A stretch of 64,000 bases of DNA. Source: Hsuehochloa calcarea (lineage: Eukaryota > Streptophyta > Magnoliopsida > Poales > Poaceae). The notes beneath the pieces are model-generated. The model did no database searches and had not been told where the DNA came from. It saw only the letters and a list, made by a program, of their open reading frames with translations. The stretch's first letter is position 1, and every line of letters starts with the position of its first letter. This document shows, in pieces, positions 10,479-22,360 of the stretch. A program made the position numbers and the translations under genes. The stretch spans positions 15,881,098-15,945,097 of the forward strand of contig CM070602.1 of assembly GCA_036346395.1 (NCBI GenBank). Reading direction: 5' to 3'.

Positions 10479-13329
10479 ATATTGGGATCGATCATCGATG
10501 TGTTTGAGTTATTGGGAGTTCACGGGCTTCACTTGACCCCTAGAGTCCATACACGCATCTATCTATGCACAGGATCACAGCAACCCTACCAGCTGTACCC
10601 TCTTGTGACAAATTGTCTCTTATTTAATTTATGCCTTCTTCTTTCTTTTTCTTTTTGTGTGTGCTCTGTACAGTCTATACCCTATTATTTTTTGCTTCTT
10701 TCCTATACGCTACAGCAGTACGGCTCCGTCCGGTTAATATTTCAGAGCGTGATATATAGGAAGCAAAAATTAAAGAATCGAAATGGATGTAGCATTAACC
10801 CTAGCTATATAGCTAGCCGCATGCATGTCAGCATGTGTCTCTCTTTTTGCGATCAAATTATTATATGATGTCTTATGCTTTGTCACGAGGAATAGCTAGC
10901 TCCGTCTAAAGTTTTTGTGAAGAGTTAATTAATTAACAAAAGCTAAGATTTTTTTTATAAAAAAAACGTGTAGGCTTTAAACTACCCATCACTATCTTCG
11001 CAAACTGGGTTGGCACATAAGGGTAGAGGAGCTGTTCTTTTGTACACATGGCGGGTCATATATATCTTGCCCGCTCGAGATTGCATGGTCGAAATGAACC
11101 CGTGAACGCACGCACGATTAATTATTTATAGTTTCCATTTTTTACATTAATTACAAGGATATCTGACAAAAAAAACTATAAAGGAGGTGGTCAATTGCTA
11201 GCCACAGCATGATATGTATACAATAATATCCCAAGTAAAATTTCATATATAGTTAAATTACAGTATTAATTTCACACATATCACTCCCTCGCCCCCTCCC
11301 CAAAAAAAAATTACAAATGAGCAATTAAAGGAGGAAAAAAACAGCTGACCTAGCTAGCTATCTTCTGGTACAAAGATCGACCACCAATCACACCGCTAAG
11401 GCATCAACCCGGCCCACCCCTTCATGCATGGACCACCCTGCGCACATACATATGATGAGCTGCCTCCATGCGTGTGTGCTATATATACTACCAATTTAGA
11501 GATGTCAGTCAGTCAGTCTCCTCCAATCCTGAACAAAACCTGACCCTTCTTCTGCCGATGCAGCGTCTGACAGTCCATTGGAATGTCACGGCTATAGAAT
11601 AACACTGCTGCCTTTCTGAGAACATGGTAATACCTCCGACTGTGCATGAGCGCATGGAATTGGATCCATATATATTTGCATGGCATGCCAAGCGAACCCA
11701 AAGAGGAAAGATCAAAAATAAATTATACACAGTGATCTATGTTACTACATATAGCACCGAGAAAAGAAAATACAGATATTGTAATTAAGGCTCTGCAAAG
11801 CTAAATCCAATTCCAATCCCCAACATCCAACCTAATTACCCCTGTACATATATATATATGTCTCAGTCCATTCGAAATGTGTAAAGAATTAAAACTCTCC
11901 TTTTTAGTTGTGTAAAAGAGAAAAATCTCCTTTTTATTTGTGTAAAAGATGACTAGAATGTTAAATCCACAAAGGAAATTTTTGCAAGGACCCATCTCAC
12001 AAGCCTGACAGCTAGGGGCAGCTGCCCAAAGTTGTACGCATCTTGGCTAGTCGCTTTCCCCTCTTTAACTCCACCACCTCTCGGTCCCTTTCCTTCTACT
12101 TTGGAGCTCGGGGGCCATTGGGTCCTCTACAATTTACACGGTTAACCTACAGCCGCTCGATGTTGTAGCTGTTCTAGCATCCACTGCTCTTGGTGACCAC
12201 TAGCTTCTTCCCAAAAGGTCACTGGTACCGTCTTTCGACTAGCCATCGAATGGTTCCCGTACGTCCAAGTAGGGTTCCCATCAAACCGTCAATTTCCGTT
12301 TTATCTACAAATCAACTGGTCGCTGGTCTGATTTTGTCGCAATCTGAGCTACTAGCTAGGATCCACTATTCATGAATTTTCTATATATGTTTCACGCTAG
12401 AACTTATTTTACCTTATGAGGCTGGCGGGTGTAATTTTATTTTTGTTGAAAAAAATAGCTAATCAACATATGTTTTGGAGCTCAAATAGGAAAAGGCTCA
12501 TCAATACAGCAGGTAAATATTATTTTAGCTTTTTTTTTTGCGAGGAAAGGCATTCTTATATTAATTAGATTTCGTAGCCCAACACCGCAAGGATAAACGG
12601 GCCCTATGTTATAAACACATTTTTCTTGTGAAAAGAATAACGTAAAGAGTGGTAGAAACCAAGTTGATTTTTGCAGTCCAATGCATGTGATGGATGACGG
12701 CTTTAATTTATCTAATATCCATGGACGTTGCAAGGAATTCCAGCTGAAAACAACAAGCTTTTCCTAAAGCAACAAATACACACATCACGTCAATACAAAC
12801 ACATGTACCTAGTCCTTTCCCTCTTGCTTCTCTTATTATGTTTTATGAGGAATCTCCTGGGGTCACCTAGTTAGCATCACATGTGGGTGGGTTAGTTAAT
12901 CCGGATTTGAATCATCTTTTTAAATATGTTGTGTAAGAGAATAATAAGTCTTATCCCTCCATGCCTTTTTTTCCTCCTTATAATGCTCCGTAGTTCTTTC
13001 CTTATAATACTTTGTAGTTCAGTTATCAATAGTTGATGCAATTTTATAAGGTCCATAGCTCTCTCTAACTTCTTCCTAAAAAAAATCATCAATATATACC
13101 ATGCATCTAATCTTCTATACAAACCGACATGAATTAAACAAAGTACATTCATTAGTATGTGTATACCTCAACTCAACATTACAAACCCCATATAACAAAC
13201 TGTGTACAGATAGTACTACTCCATTGTTTCTAGCAGTCTAGCTACTATAGCGGTAGAAGGCTAGTAGCCATCACCAAGTTTATACTTAATACTAGTAACC
13301 AGCATCGTTAACCAAAGCCTCCACTCCAG
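9937..13329. other. Upstream region of the NAC gene, no gene seen
   Basis: This is 3.4 kb of AT-rich DNA with many palindromic ACGTACGT and GCATGCATG strings (for example 10086-10120, 10240-10256), a (GT)15 microsatellite and a two-copy 30-bp repeat near 11896-11955. The block at 11330-11720 has unusually even base composition and a TATA-like ctatatata at about 11479. No convincing frame or splice structure is seen there. It probably contains the NAC promoter and distal regulatory DNA. Confidence 0.4.
10446..10475. repeat. (GT)15 microsatellite
   Basis: An uninterrupted GT dinucleotide run of 30 bp. It makes a 171-codon open frame across this place look longer than it is. Confidence 0.95.
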
Positions 13330-13336
13330 TATATAT
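13330..13336 (+). promoter_or_regulatory. Likely TATA box of the NAC gene
   Basis: tatatat lies 149 bp upstream of the NAC start codon. It is followed by a pyrimidine-rich leader (cacccttatcctctcctcc), as is usual for grass promoters. The transcription start would fall near 13360-13370. Confidence 0.55.
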
Positions 13337-13440
13337 CGATCGTGCAAACACCACCCTTATCCTCTCCTCCCCACCCACTCGAACTTGCACCCCCAAATTA
13401 TCTGCCTTTCCTCAGCTTGCTCGCCGCCGTCGTGAGCGCT

Positions 13441-13482
13441 ATGCCGGCAATTAATTCGCACGACGAGAAGAGGCAGCCATGA
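13441..13482 (+). promoter_or_regulatory. Upstream ORF of 13 codons overlapping the NAC start
   Basis: The ATG at 13441 is the only ATG between the putative TATA box and the NAC start. Its frame reads 13 codons and stops at TGA 13480-13482. That stop shares two bases with the main ATG at 13479-13481 (sequence ccATGAgt). Both ATGs have G at -3. Such an overlap places a terminating ribosome on the next start codon, so reinitiation or repression of NAC translation is possible. The effect is inference. The reading frames themselves are direct. Confidence 0.7.
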
Positions 13483-15506
13483 GTAGAGACGTCGACGACG
13501 GCCACGGCGCCGGCAGTGTTTCTGCAGCAGGAGGAGGGGGAGCGGGTGGCAAGGCGGTGGCCGGCGGCGGCGAGGCGGCGGACTCGCACGAGAACGACCT
13601 GGTGATGCCGGGGTTCCGGTTCCACCCGACGGAGGAGGAGCTGATCGAGTTCTATCTCCGGCGCAAGGTGGAGGGCAAGCGCTTCAACGTCGAGATCATC
13701 ACCTTCCTCGACCTCTACCGCTTCGATCCATGGGAGCTTCCCGGTACACATATATATCCCCACTTCTCCTGATCGATCAGCTCAAATGGTCTCAGTCTTG
13801 GCTAATCGTGGTGTCAATTTGTGCCTGAATTGTGGTGTTGGTAGCAATGTCGGTGATTGGGGAGAAGGAGTGGTTCTTCTACGTGCCGAGGGACCGAAAG
13901 TACCGGAACGGAGACCGGCCGAACCGGGTGACGGCGTCGGGGTACTGGAAAGCGACGGGGGCCGATCGGATGATCCGTGGCGAGAACAACCGGCCGATCG
14001 GGCTCAAGAAGACGCTCGTCTTCTACTCCGGTAAGGCCCCCAAGGGCGTCCGCAGCAGCTGGATCATGAACGAGTACCGCCTCCCGCCGCCCGCCACGGA
14101 CGCCGATCTGTTCTACAAGGTAATGAAATTGCGAAGATTAGGGTTTTGAGCCAAACATGAACTCAATTTTGCATAGTTCTTACTTTGTAGGGATATGCAT
14201 ATGAGTGGATTGTTGCCTTTGATTTGTTTCTATTTTGCAAATTGAGGTCCAGCTAGCTAGCGGTTTGTTCTTGGTTATTATTTGTTGTGGTAATCATTTC
14301 GTCTACTTTTCGTTCGGTGCTTTTACTTTGATCGCATGATTTGTATGAATATGTGAGAAGCCTTTCCTTTCCTTTTCAGATCTACGAGTTTAGGCCTTTA
14401 GGGTTGTTTTTTTTGCTCCTTGTTCTTTTTTGGCATAATACATATGGACATGTACAAAACCTACTCTATTGAATTCTCCCTTGCTAGAGATACCACTTAC
14501 ATGCCCTGCAGATTCTGCCAAGTTAAACAATTTAGTTTCTCTTTGCCACATTATTTCAGATCTGAACTTAATTGAGCCATTTAATTCCTTAAATTCTCCC
14601 TAGCTAGATACCACTTACAGCACTCAGTTCATAGAGCATGCATCTTCACTCAATTACTTCTTCCTGTACTGCCTATGTAGTATGTACTCATCTCTTTCTG
14701 ATGTTTGGTAGCTTTTTTAGCTTTCAAATGATGCAGTAATTATTGAATTCTTTCGATCATGCTTACTTAGAGGGCATTCATTTAACCTTCTGCCACCTCC
14801 TTGACAAGAAAGGGCTAACCACCATAAATCTGAGGTTTCACAATGCCTACTCATGCAGTCCGAGATCTCGCTCTGCCGCGTCTACAAGCGCTCCGGCATA
14901 GACGATGGCAATGGCCAGCCCTCCTCCAGCAACGTCCAAGCGTCCTCGGCGAGGCCGGCACCGTCCCGCACCGGTGCGCCGACCGACCGGTACGGCTCAT
15001 CACCGTCGTCCACGCAACTGTCACCGACGCTGCAGCCCAGCTTCCACCTACTTGGCCAAGCCGAGTGCTCGTTGGCGTCGACGCCAGCAATCATGGACCA
15101 GACCACCGAGCGCAATGCGCCTCAGCTGCAGCCGCCGCCACCTCCTTCCCCGAGTCCGTGCTCCTACGCGTCGGTGATGAGCTCGACAGTGGCGGTCGTG
15201 CCGACCGAGAGCGCGGCCGTCCTCGCCTCCACGTACTCGCTCTTGAACATGGCCGGTGAGCCCATGGGCAGCAGCTCCACCCCCGTCGACGAGCTGAGCA
15301 CGTTGGTGGGCCACAGCCAGACCTACGCTAACCACCCGGCCGCCCGCAGCCACTTCCTCCCCTTGCCGTCGCCGCAGCCGATGGCACAGATGACGCCGCT
15401 CGGCGCACTGCCGATGTCGCCGGCCACCGTCTCCGACAAGCTCTGGGATTGGAACCCGGTCCCTGACACGTCGGCCAGGGATTACAACAGTTCTTGTTTT
15501 AAGTGA
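13479..15506 (+). CDS. NAC-domain transcription factor, LOV1/NAC035-like
   Basis: Three exons, 13479-13743, 13845-14119 and 14859-15506, have GT-AG introns of 101 and 739 bp and join to 395 codons plus TGA. Residues 1-42 are Gly/Ala-rich. The NAC DNA-binding domain runs from about residue 43 (MPGFRFHPTEEEL) through LYRFDPWELP, KEWFFYVPRDRKYRNG, RPNRVTASGYWKATGADR, IGLKKTLVFYSGKAPKG and SWIMNEYRL to SEISLCRVYKRSG near residue 193. The following 200 residues are Ser/Pro/Thr/Gln-rich, as in NAC activation regions. The exon borders are those usual for NAC genes. NAC proteins dimerise and bind CACG-core sites in the nucleus. The long IEFYLRRKVEGKRFNVE segment is typical of the LOV1/NAC035 group (flowering time and stress in other plants), so the subgroup is inferred from remembered family features. 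The start is chosen as the first in-frame ATG. No break or missing motif is seen. Confidence 0.95.
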
Positions 15507-16564
15507 GCCCACGTTAATTCTGAAAACCACCAATCTAAACTTTATATATACTCCTTAATCACTCCATAAATATCATGCCAAAGTAGTATATATATGATCA
15601 AGAAATTGAAGATATATATAGGTGAGATTGTAAGCTTAAATGTTCTGTTTGAATGATCAGCAGCATATCTTAACTCCCCCTGATGTGTTTAACAAATAAT
15701 GTGACAGGTGCACTTTGCTTATCAAAAGTTAATATTTTGGAAGCATTTTGTTTTAGCAGTTAATCTGCATGGCACATGAAATAATGTATGCATGATTGGA
15801 CGGAGACCGTTGCAGCAGAGGTTGTTTCTTTCTGCATGATTGGAAGGAAGACTTGCAGGGGGGTGGATTTCAGATAAAAGCATGCATGTGTGCACAGGAA
15901 TTGTGTTGTGTCAGCAGAGAGGTGAGGATTGGCTTGTGCATGGAATAATTCATGTGATTATTGCAGCAGCTTTTGTTCTTACTCTTTGCATAGTGTTTGC
16001 CCATTGCTGTGAGCCACTGGCTGCAAAAGGTGAGGATGGATTGTGTGCTTTATTTGTCTGCTAATGGTGGCTGGGAAAGGAAGAAAAAAAAAAGAAGTTA
16101 AGATGAAGTCTTCAGAATATCATGGTTAAGAGTTTGTCTATGCTGAAGTGCATGGGTAAGCATTAGATGCCTGTCTATGTGTATATATCAGCTATTTGAT
16201 TGACGGAAAAGACAATCTATTGCCGAATGATCTAAAGACTAGTTAGTTTGTTTTATTGAGCAGATATAACGGGTCATGCGTGCTGGCTGCTCTAGATTTT
16301 GGTGTATCCCGCTGCAGTCTAGGATTCTTGTTACATTAGGTTGTACTGCTGATGTGATCGAGATATATGGCCGAGTCAGCTAAATATTTTGACACCCAAC
16401 TGGATATTATAATTGCATGCAGAATAGTAATTTCCAGCTAATTTGAGGATATTGCGGCAAAGGAAATGAATAATGTGTGCTATATATGTAGCTTCAGGTA
16501 GCGAGCTAGACATTCTTTGGTTTTTGTATGTCATACTCATATGTACCCCTTTTAATTACAGTAA
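15507..16564. other. 3' flank of the NAC gene
   Basis: AT-rich sequence contains several possible polyadenylation signals (for example aataatgt near 15693 and aataatg near 15781). A repeated phrase 'tgcatgattgga' at about 15790 and 15833, plus a paired 'gtgaggattggc / gtgaggatgga', suggests small local duplications. No further gene is supported. Confidence 0.45.
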
Positions 16565-16911
16565 GTACTCCATCCGTACTTTTTTATTTGCCACTGTGGA
16601 TATTGACGTCTCCAATATACACATTTTGATCACTACTTGTTCTAATTATATGTTAATAAAATTAACAAAAAAATAATGATACAAAAGTATTTTTGATGAT
16701 ATATAACATCTGACAAATCTAAATAGTTTTGTGCATATTAGTGGTCAAAGTTTCAAAAGTTTGACTGCATATATTCTAAAATAATTTTGTGTAAGAGTAT
16801 ATAACTCGTACATTTGTGCGGATTATTTTGATTTATTTACTCCCTTAGATTCCAAATATAAGTTATTCCAAATATAAGTTGTTTTGGACAATGGCACGGT
16901 CTCCAAGGTGA
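16565..16911. repeat. Stowaway-like MITE fragments
   Basis: 'tactccatccgtactttt' at 16565 looks like the start of a Stowaway (Tc1/mariner) MITE. 'actcccttagattcc' at about 16839 followed by 'aaatataagtt' looks like the start of another, cut by the LTR at 16917. A matching right-hand terminus is not seen, so this is a weak call. Confidence 0.35.
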
Positions 16912-17463
16912 CACTCTGTAACATCCCAAAAATTCTATTTTTGGTAAAGTATAATGAAAATAAGTGGGAAAGTAATTTTTTAGCATTTTTCTATGGAAAG
17001 CTATTTTAGCATGATTTTTGAGCTTTTGCATAAATCAAATAGTGAAATCACACGCAAACAACAACTTATTAGAATTTTCGAGAAAATCACAGAACATATA
17101 AAATTATGAAAACTACTTTACACGAGAAATCATACTGTGTAATGAGCCCTCGCATACATTTTCATAAATTTTAAAATCTAGTTGCTAGGTACAAAAATTC
17201 AGGAAACATTCAGCCAGTTTGAAAATTTTAAAGCCATTTTGAAATTCGGCTCATTGTTGGGCGTAATCGCCATGCCCATCTCGCTTGTTCCCGATCTAGC
17301 CCACGCCAGCACCCTGTTCCCGCGCTCGCTGATATGCCGAACCCGCATGCCAGAACCCTTCTTCCACCTGTCACTCTCGCCCGCGCGTCAACGCAGCTCC
17401 GTTGCTCACCCCTCGTTTGCGATTGACGCCCACAGTTTCACACCTCACCTGCCCTCGTCACCT

Positions 17464-18632
17464 CACTACTACAATAAAAGTCATCACAGACGGTTCTAAA
17501 CTGTCATCACATACGGTTTCTGAACCGTCTGGATTTATATGTCATTGATAACAGGCGGTCATCACGCATTTGGTTTTTGAGCCGTCTGTGAAAAAAGTTA
17601 TCACAGATGGTTCTTGTTCAGAACCGTCTGTGATAGTTTTTTGTATTACAAAAAAAAAATCAGATTTTGAGCCAAATCTATCAATTGCTGGACAATAGTT
17701 TTTATATTCAACCTCTAGCAAGACAACTAAAATCCAATTAAAATTCCGATGTCAAACACATTATAGGAAAGGGAAACCAAAAGGTTTCACAACGTCACAT
17801 CCGAATAGGAAAAAAAGAATAAAGTTGCAAAGTTAAACTAGCTAGAAACCATCTGTGTCTCCAAGCTCTTGAAGAACTCATCGGCTTCTTGGATTAATTA
17901 GTCTTGTGAGCTCATCTCTATACCTCAACAGCATATCACAAACTGTTCTTGCATGTCGTCCGAGTTCGACTCAAGCTCGTCGGCAACGAAGGAGAGACAA
18001 CCGAAAACCTTCAGCAGTGCTCCAACCTTAGGTAACACAAAATTAAGATCATTTTTTTTATAACAAGCAGCCAACAAATTATGTATATTTTGGGAATATA
18101 CACGTATCTTCCAGCAGTCTAGCTACCTCCTGCGGCAAACAAGGAGCTCCTCCGCATCCCTCCTCCTCATTGTCGTCGGCTGTGTCTCCTCGCCAAACCA
18201 CGATGGGGAATCGAGGGTGGTCGCCGGAGCTCTGCGTGGGGAGGGGAGAGGGAAAGACTGATGGAAGACAAGGCTGGGGGCTATAATATATAAGGACAGA
18301 ACCAAGTTTTTTGTCCTCCCGCGCTACGAATCACAGACGGTTTCATACAAAAACCGTCTGTGATGAGCTAATATCAAAGATGGTTCTTAATACGAATTGT
18401 CTGTAATAAGTATCTCATCACAAACGGTTCTTAATATGAACTGTTTGTCAAGTATCACAGACAGTTCGTGATATGACGACATATCACAGACGGTTCGTGA
18501 CAGACGGTTCTTAACGTATCCAGTAATAGAGATAGTCGCGCTGGTAAAACCGTCTGTGATTACCATTAACCCTGACGGTTTTGAAAAACCATCTGTGATG
18601 AGACATCCAGTATTAGCCTTTTCGTAGTAGTG
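17464..18632. mobile_element. Non-autonomous CACTA transposon
   Basis: The ends are CACTACTACAATAAAAG and (reverse complement of the right end) CACTACTACGAAAAGG. The element is flanked by the 3-bp duplication CCT (17461-17463, 18633-18635). Both subterminal regions carry many direct and inverted copies of tcacagacggtt. The unrelated middle (about 17640-18300) encodes no transposase; it holds a short GC-rich - strand frame with a TATA-like stretch near 18285. It sits within the family B LTR. Confidence 0.9.
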
Positions 18633-20446
18633 CCTCTGCCTACCATTGCCCAAGCTAGCTACCCTGTCAACATGTCGTTATCCCACATAGACGACGAGAC
18701 CGAAACTCGGCGCGAGAAACCCGTACACCGCATTGTTTTCTCACCGCTTCTCTTGGGCCATTCTCGACCGCATTTCAGCCCTTCATAGCGTCATGAGCTC
18801 CCAGCTCGCCATTCTCGCTTCTTGCACGGAATTGGAGCACCTTGTGCTTTGCTTCACCAGGAACAAGAGCATCGTTCTCGATGTCGGTGAGCAAGCCTCA
18901 CATTGCCATTTGCTCTGGTGAGCTTCCTTGCCCTCGCCCCCTGCGTCACTATGTGTCCCTTACCTCACTGATACTCCTTATTTGCTTAATGTAGCTCCGG
19001 GAATCCCGTAGCATGATCACACCGTCATCTTCTTCGTCTCTGGCATACACCACATTTCGGACATCGGCGTTCCCGACGCTATGGTGAGCTTGAACCTCAT
19101 CTAACTGCGTCATATCACGTTCCATACTCCACTAATGCTCCTTCCTTGCTCAATGTGGACCCAAGCTCAGGGAATCACTGAAAACGAGCTCTTCCCCAAA
19201 ACCGGCCGTCGTAGATTCCTTTTTTGTTCGCCGCCACTCCGGTGAGTCCCGTTCGATTCCTCGCTCCTATGTCATCCTTAGGACCTCAGGGGTCTAATGC
19301 GCTGCTTCTTGAAGCATCCATGTCACCATAACGCACCAGCACTGTGAGTCAACTTTGCGTCGCTGCTGTTCAACGTCGACACGCTTCTCCGGCCATCCCC
19401 TGATGTCATCTACACCGTTGGTGAGCTCCTCGGTAGTCGATGGTGCTTCTCACGCGTTGAATCGATGAACTAGCTAGTGTAGCATAGACTTCACCGTGGC
19501 TGCCCATGGCGTCGCTGTGGGAAGAATTGTCGCCACCGCACTGGTGACCATTGGTCCCTGAGCCACTACCTGTAGCTTCGTAGTCGTCCCCTAGAGCCAG
19601 TGCGCACCATATTTCACCGTCGATTGGCTCCAATCGTGAAAACCCATTTCAGACCTGAGGAGCTCCTTTGCTTATCGCGGGCGTAGCACCACCTTTGACC
19701 ATTTCTCTGGTCCCCACCACCAGCCGGTGGGATCGCCGTCGAGAGGGGAACCCATTTTGCCCATCCCATTTCTCCTCTATCTTGCTGACAGCGGGTCCCA
19801 CTCGGGTTGAGTATGAGCTTAACACTAATGACAGTGGTTAAGTGAAACACTAATCATTAACATGTGGGGCCGGCCAAAAACTTAATAAAAAAATCTAATT
19901 TAAAACGTAAATAGAATATGTGTTACTGACATGTGGGATCGCCTCTGTTTTATAAATAAGATCAAGAAAAAAACTATGAGTTACTGACAAGTAGGCCTCA
20001 CATGTAAGTTAATAAAATTAAGAAAAATGAGAAAAGTCGCTTTTAGTTCAGAGGAAAATACACTTTTTTCTGTTGGAAAACATAAACCTCAGTAGAACTG
20101 AGAGAAAAATATGCTTTCTCTGTTGGAAAGTGTAAACCTCAGGGAATACGCCTTCGACATCACCCTTTTATTAATTTCTAAAATTTCAAAATCGAAGCAA
20201 ATTGAAATGTTAATAACTTTTGCATATGAACTCCAAATCAAATGAATCATTTTTTAAAATTCATATGAATCATGCTCTATCTGAATATACAAATATATTT
20301 GGATTTTTTTAACTGTTGAAATTATTTTTCTATATTTAATTTGCTATTGACTCTTTTTGAATAGACGTCGGTACTTTGAACGAAATTTACGACGATCCTT
20401 CATACTCTTATTCAGAGCAACCAGAGCAAGGAAAGCACCGCTTTTA

Positions 20447-20615
20447 ACCATGTTGATCCTATTATTTTAATTATTGTACTTCTTTTTGCAAATCCTATTA
20501 TGCATGTGTGTATGTTTGATTACAAATTTGACCATGTTGATCCTATTATTTTAATTATTGTACTTCTTTTTGGCAAATCCTATTATGCATGTGTGTATGT
20601 TTGATTACAAATTTG
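20447..20615 (+). repeat. 84-bp tandem duplication
   Basis: Copy 1 is 20447-20530 and copy 2 is 20531-20615. Both start accatgttgatcctatt. They differ by a single extra g in a poly-T/G run of the second copy. Near identity points to a recent local duplication inside the older LTR. Confidence 0.95.
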
Positions 20616-22360
20616 CTATGTTACGGGTAATGGTAGCTAAATTCCTATTGAATGCATGAATCTCCTTGTAATATTGATACTCTTAGTGTTTTAGCCATTA
20701 TGTTACGGTTTAGATAATAATTGATGTCGATTTGGGTATTTTGAGTGCGAATACCACACAAACTCTTCACCGGGCTCTAGTTTCTCAAAAATTAAACTAT
20801 GGATGAAATTTGGATTGGATTAGGGAAATATTTTAAATGATGGTCCAGAGGGGTAGCTCTGTTATTTTGTATAAAAATAAAAATAAAAATTTAGTTTATG
20901 ACGCAGGCGAGTTATATTATAATATGAGGAGTGTGAGAGGTGTATCTCACAAGTAGATAAGGGAAGATCCTCGTCCGAGTCAATTGAGGACCGAACACCA
21001 GCAAATCCTGTCTAAGCCTAAGTATATAACCACATGTGCCAATATAGGACGGCCTTAGCTAATTAAGTCATTGAAAACTAGCCTTGCATGTTGGTAGACT
21101 ATAGTAGTGCGAGCATAGTCGGTGTAGGTATGTTCGAAGGGGTTCCCTTCACCGAGGCATTGGAAATAAAGCCTTCCGACATAACGATGAATACCTCATT
21201 GAGAGGGGGGTGTATCCGAGTGAAGTGAGGGTGTTCATACACTGGGATAGTGCAAGGTTAGGACTATGTGATGTAAAAGCTTCGATACGTGCTCTAGACT
21301 GCTTACTAAAGGATAGTGAGCGGTGGTATTGATGAATACCAACCAAACTAGACAATTCGTATGATGTGGGTAAAGTTGTACACCTATCCAAAGTGTAAAT
21401 CTATTTAAATAGTCATGCTCGAGGTCATGAGTGTGCTTAGTGCAGTCTTAATGGGTATAGACTTGGTTTTTATAATAAAAAAATAGCTCTTGTTGGAGAA
21501 ATGTGAGAAAGACTTTGTTGTTGTTATTTGAGTTGAGTGTCATGTCTATGGCTGAAAATAAGATATTGATCGTAGCCGAGGAGGATTGCGATTTGTTATT
21601 TATTCAAGTATTTACTTGTTATTTTTTTATCTATTTAACTGCTATTTAAATTCTCGTTGCAAAGTACTATGTATTGATATTGCAAATAAAACTTGCTTAA
21701 TGCTGAAAATAACTCGTAGCATAGAGCCCCATCCTTGTTAGCCAGTCATATATATAAATTTTATGATACACTATAAGTCTAGCTGAGTATGCAATGTACT
21801 CAATCTTACTTAAATTGTTGTTCAGAGTTAGAGGATGAGCCTATGCCAGACAACGCGTTCTTTGCACCCAGTACAGGAGGGTTCGGTGACGAGTCTTTCT
21901 AGGACTTATTTTTTGTTGGTTGCTTGAGAGTTTGGATGGGCATACCGCTGGACTTTTGGTTTATATGCATGTTATGCTTCTGCAATTTAATTCGTTACTT
22001 CTGATACTTGTTATTTTATTTGGCCGGTAGGCCGTGTATCCTACTATGTGATGTAATCGTTTAAGATAAATACTATATTTGTTTCATGTTGTATGTATAT
22101 TGTGTATGGATGTATATGCAAATATGGGATATAAAAGTTTGTACTACCACCGATCTGATTACCCAGTTAATTATTATGTATGTTACTCTACCCCTTTTGG
22201 AAAACTCGATCAACCGCAACTCATTTAATGCTACTACACGCCAGACTAGCACAAATTTAATTCAACAACCGCTTGCACTTCTCAACCCAACAATAGAAAT
22301 TTAGACATAACCAGGCATACAAATCACTTCGGTCTAAACATCAAACCAATATGAAAAAAG

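Larger units (their letters stand above)
16917..22180 (+). repeat. Long gypsy-like LTR (family B), hosting a CACTA element
   Basis: The start TGTAACATCCCAAAA matches the start of the LTR at 44097. The two share the order of parts: AT-rich start, GC-rich gene-like middle (here 18640-19850), then an 'agacgtcg.tacttt' block (20365). A 'gggtaaag' region with 'atctatttaaatagtcatgctc' follows (about 21370-21420), and then an AT-rich tail. A CACTA element sits at 17464-18632. The right end is approximate because no 5-bp copy of cactc (16912-16916) was found behind a CA end. The numerous small open frames in the GC-rich part have no supporting motif. Confidence 0.5.

Noticed and set aside
10353..10868. 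171-codon + strand open frame upstream of the NAC gene
   Set aside because: It includes a (GT)15 microsatellite, giving Val/Cys repeats. Composition is like intergenic DNA and no splice or domain support exists.
11330..11730. Possible short gene or microRNA precursor with TATA-like ctatatata
   Set aside because: No stable frame, no recognised mature microRNA and no clear long hairpin could be established by eye.
14843..15533. Several long frames on both strands over NAC exon 3
   Set aside because: They are GC-rich shadow frames of the real exon, which has splice sites and the family-specific SLCRVYKR motif.
17464..18632. Regular short repeats resembling a CRISPR-like array
   Set aside because: The repeats alternate in orientation, lack uniform spacers and are bounded by CACTA ends with a 3-bp duplication in a plant genome.
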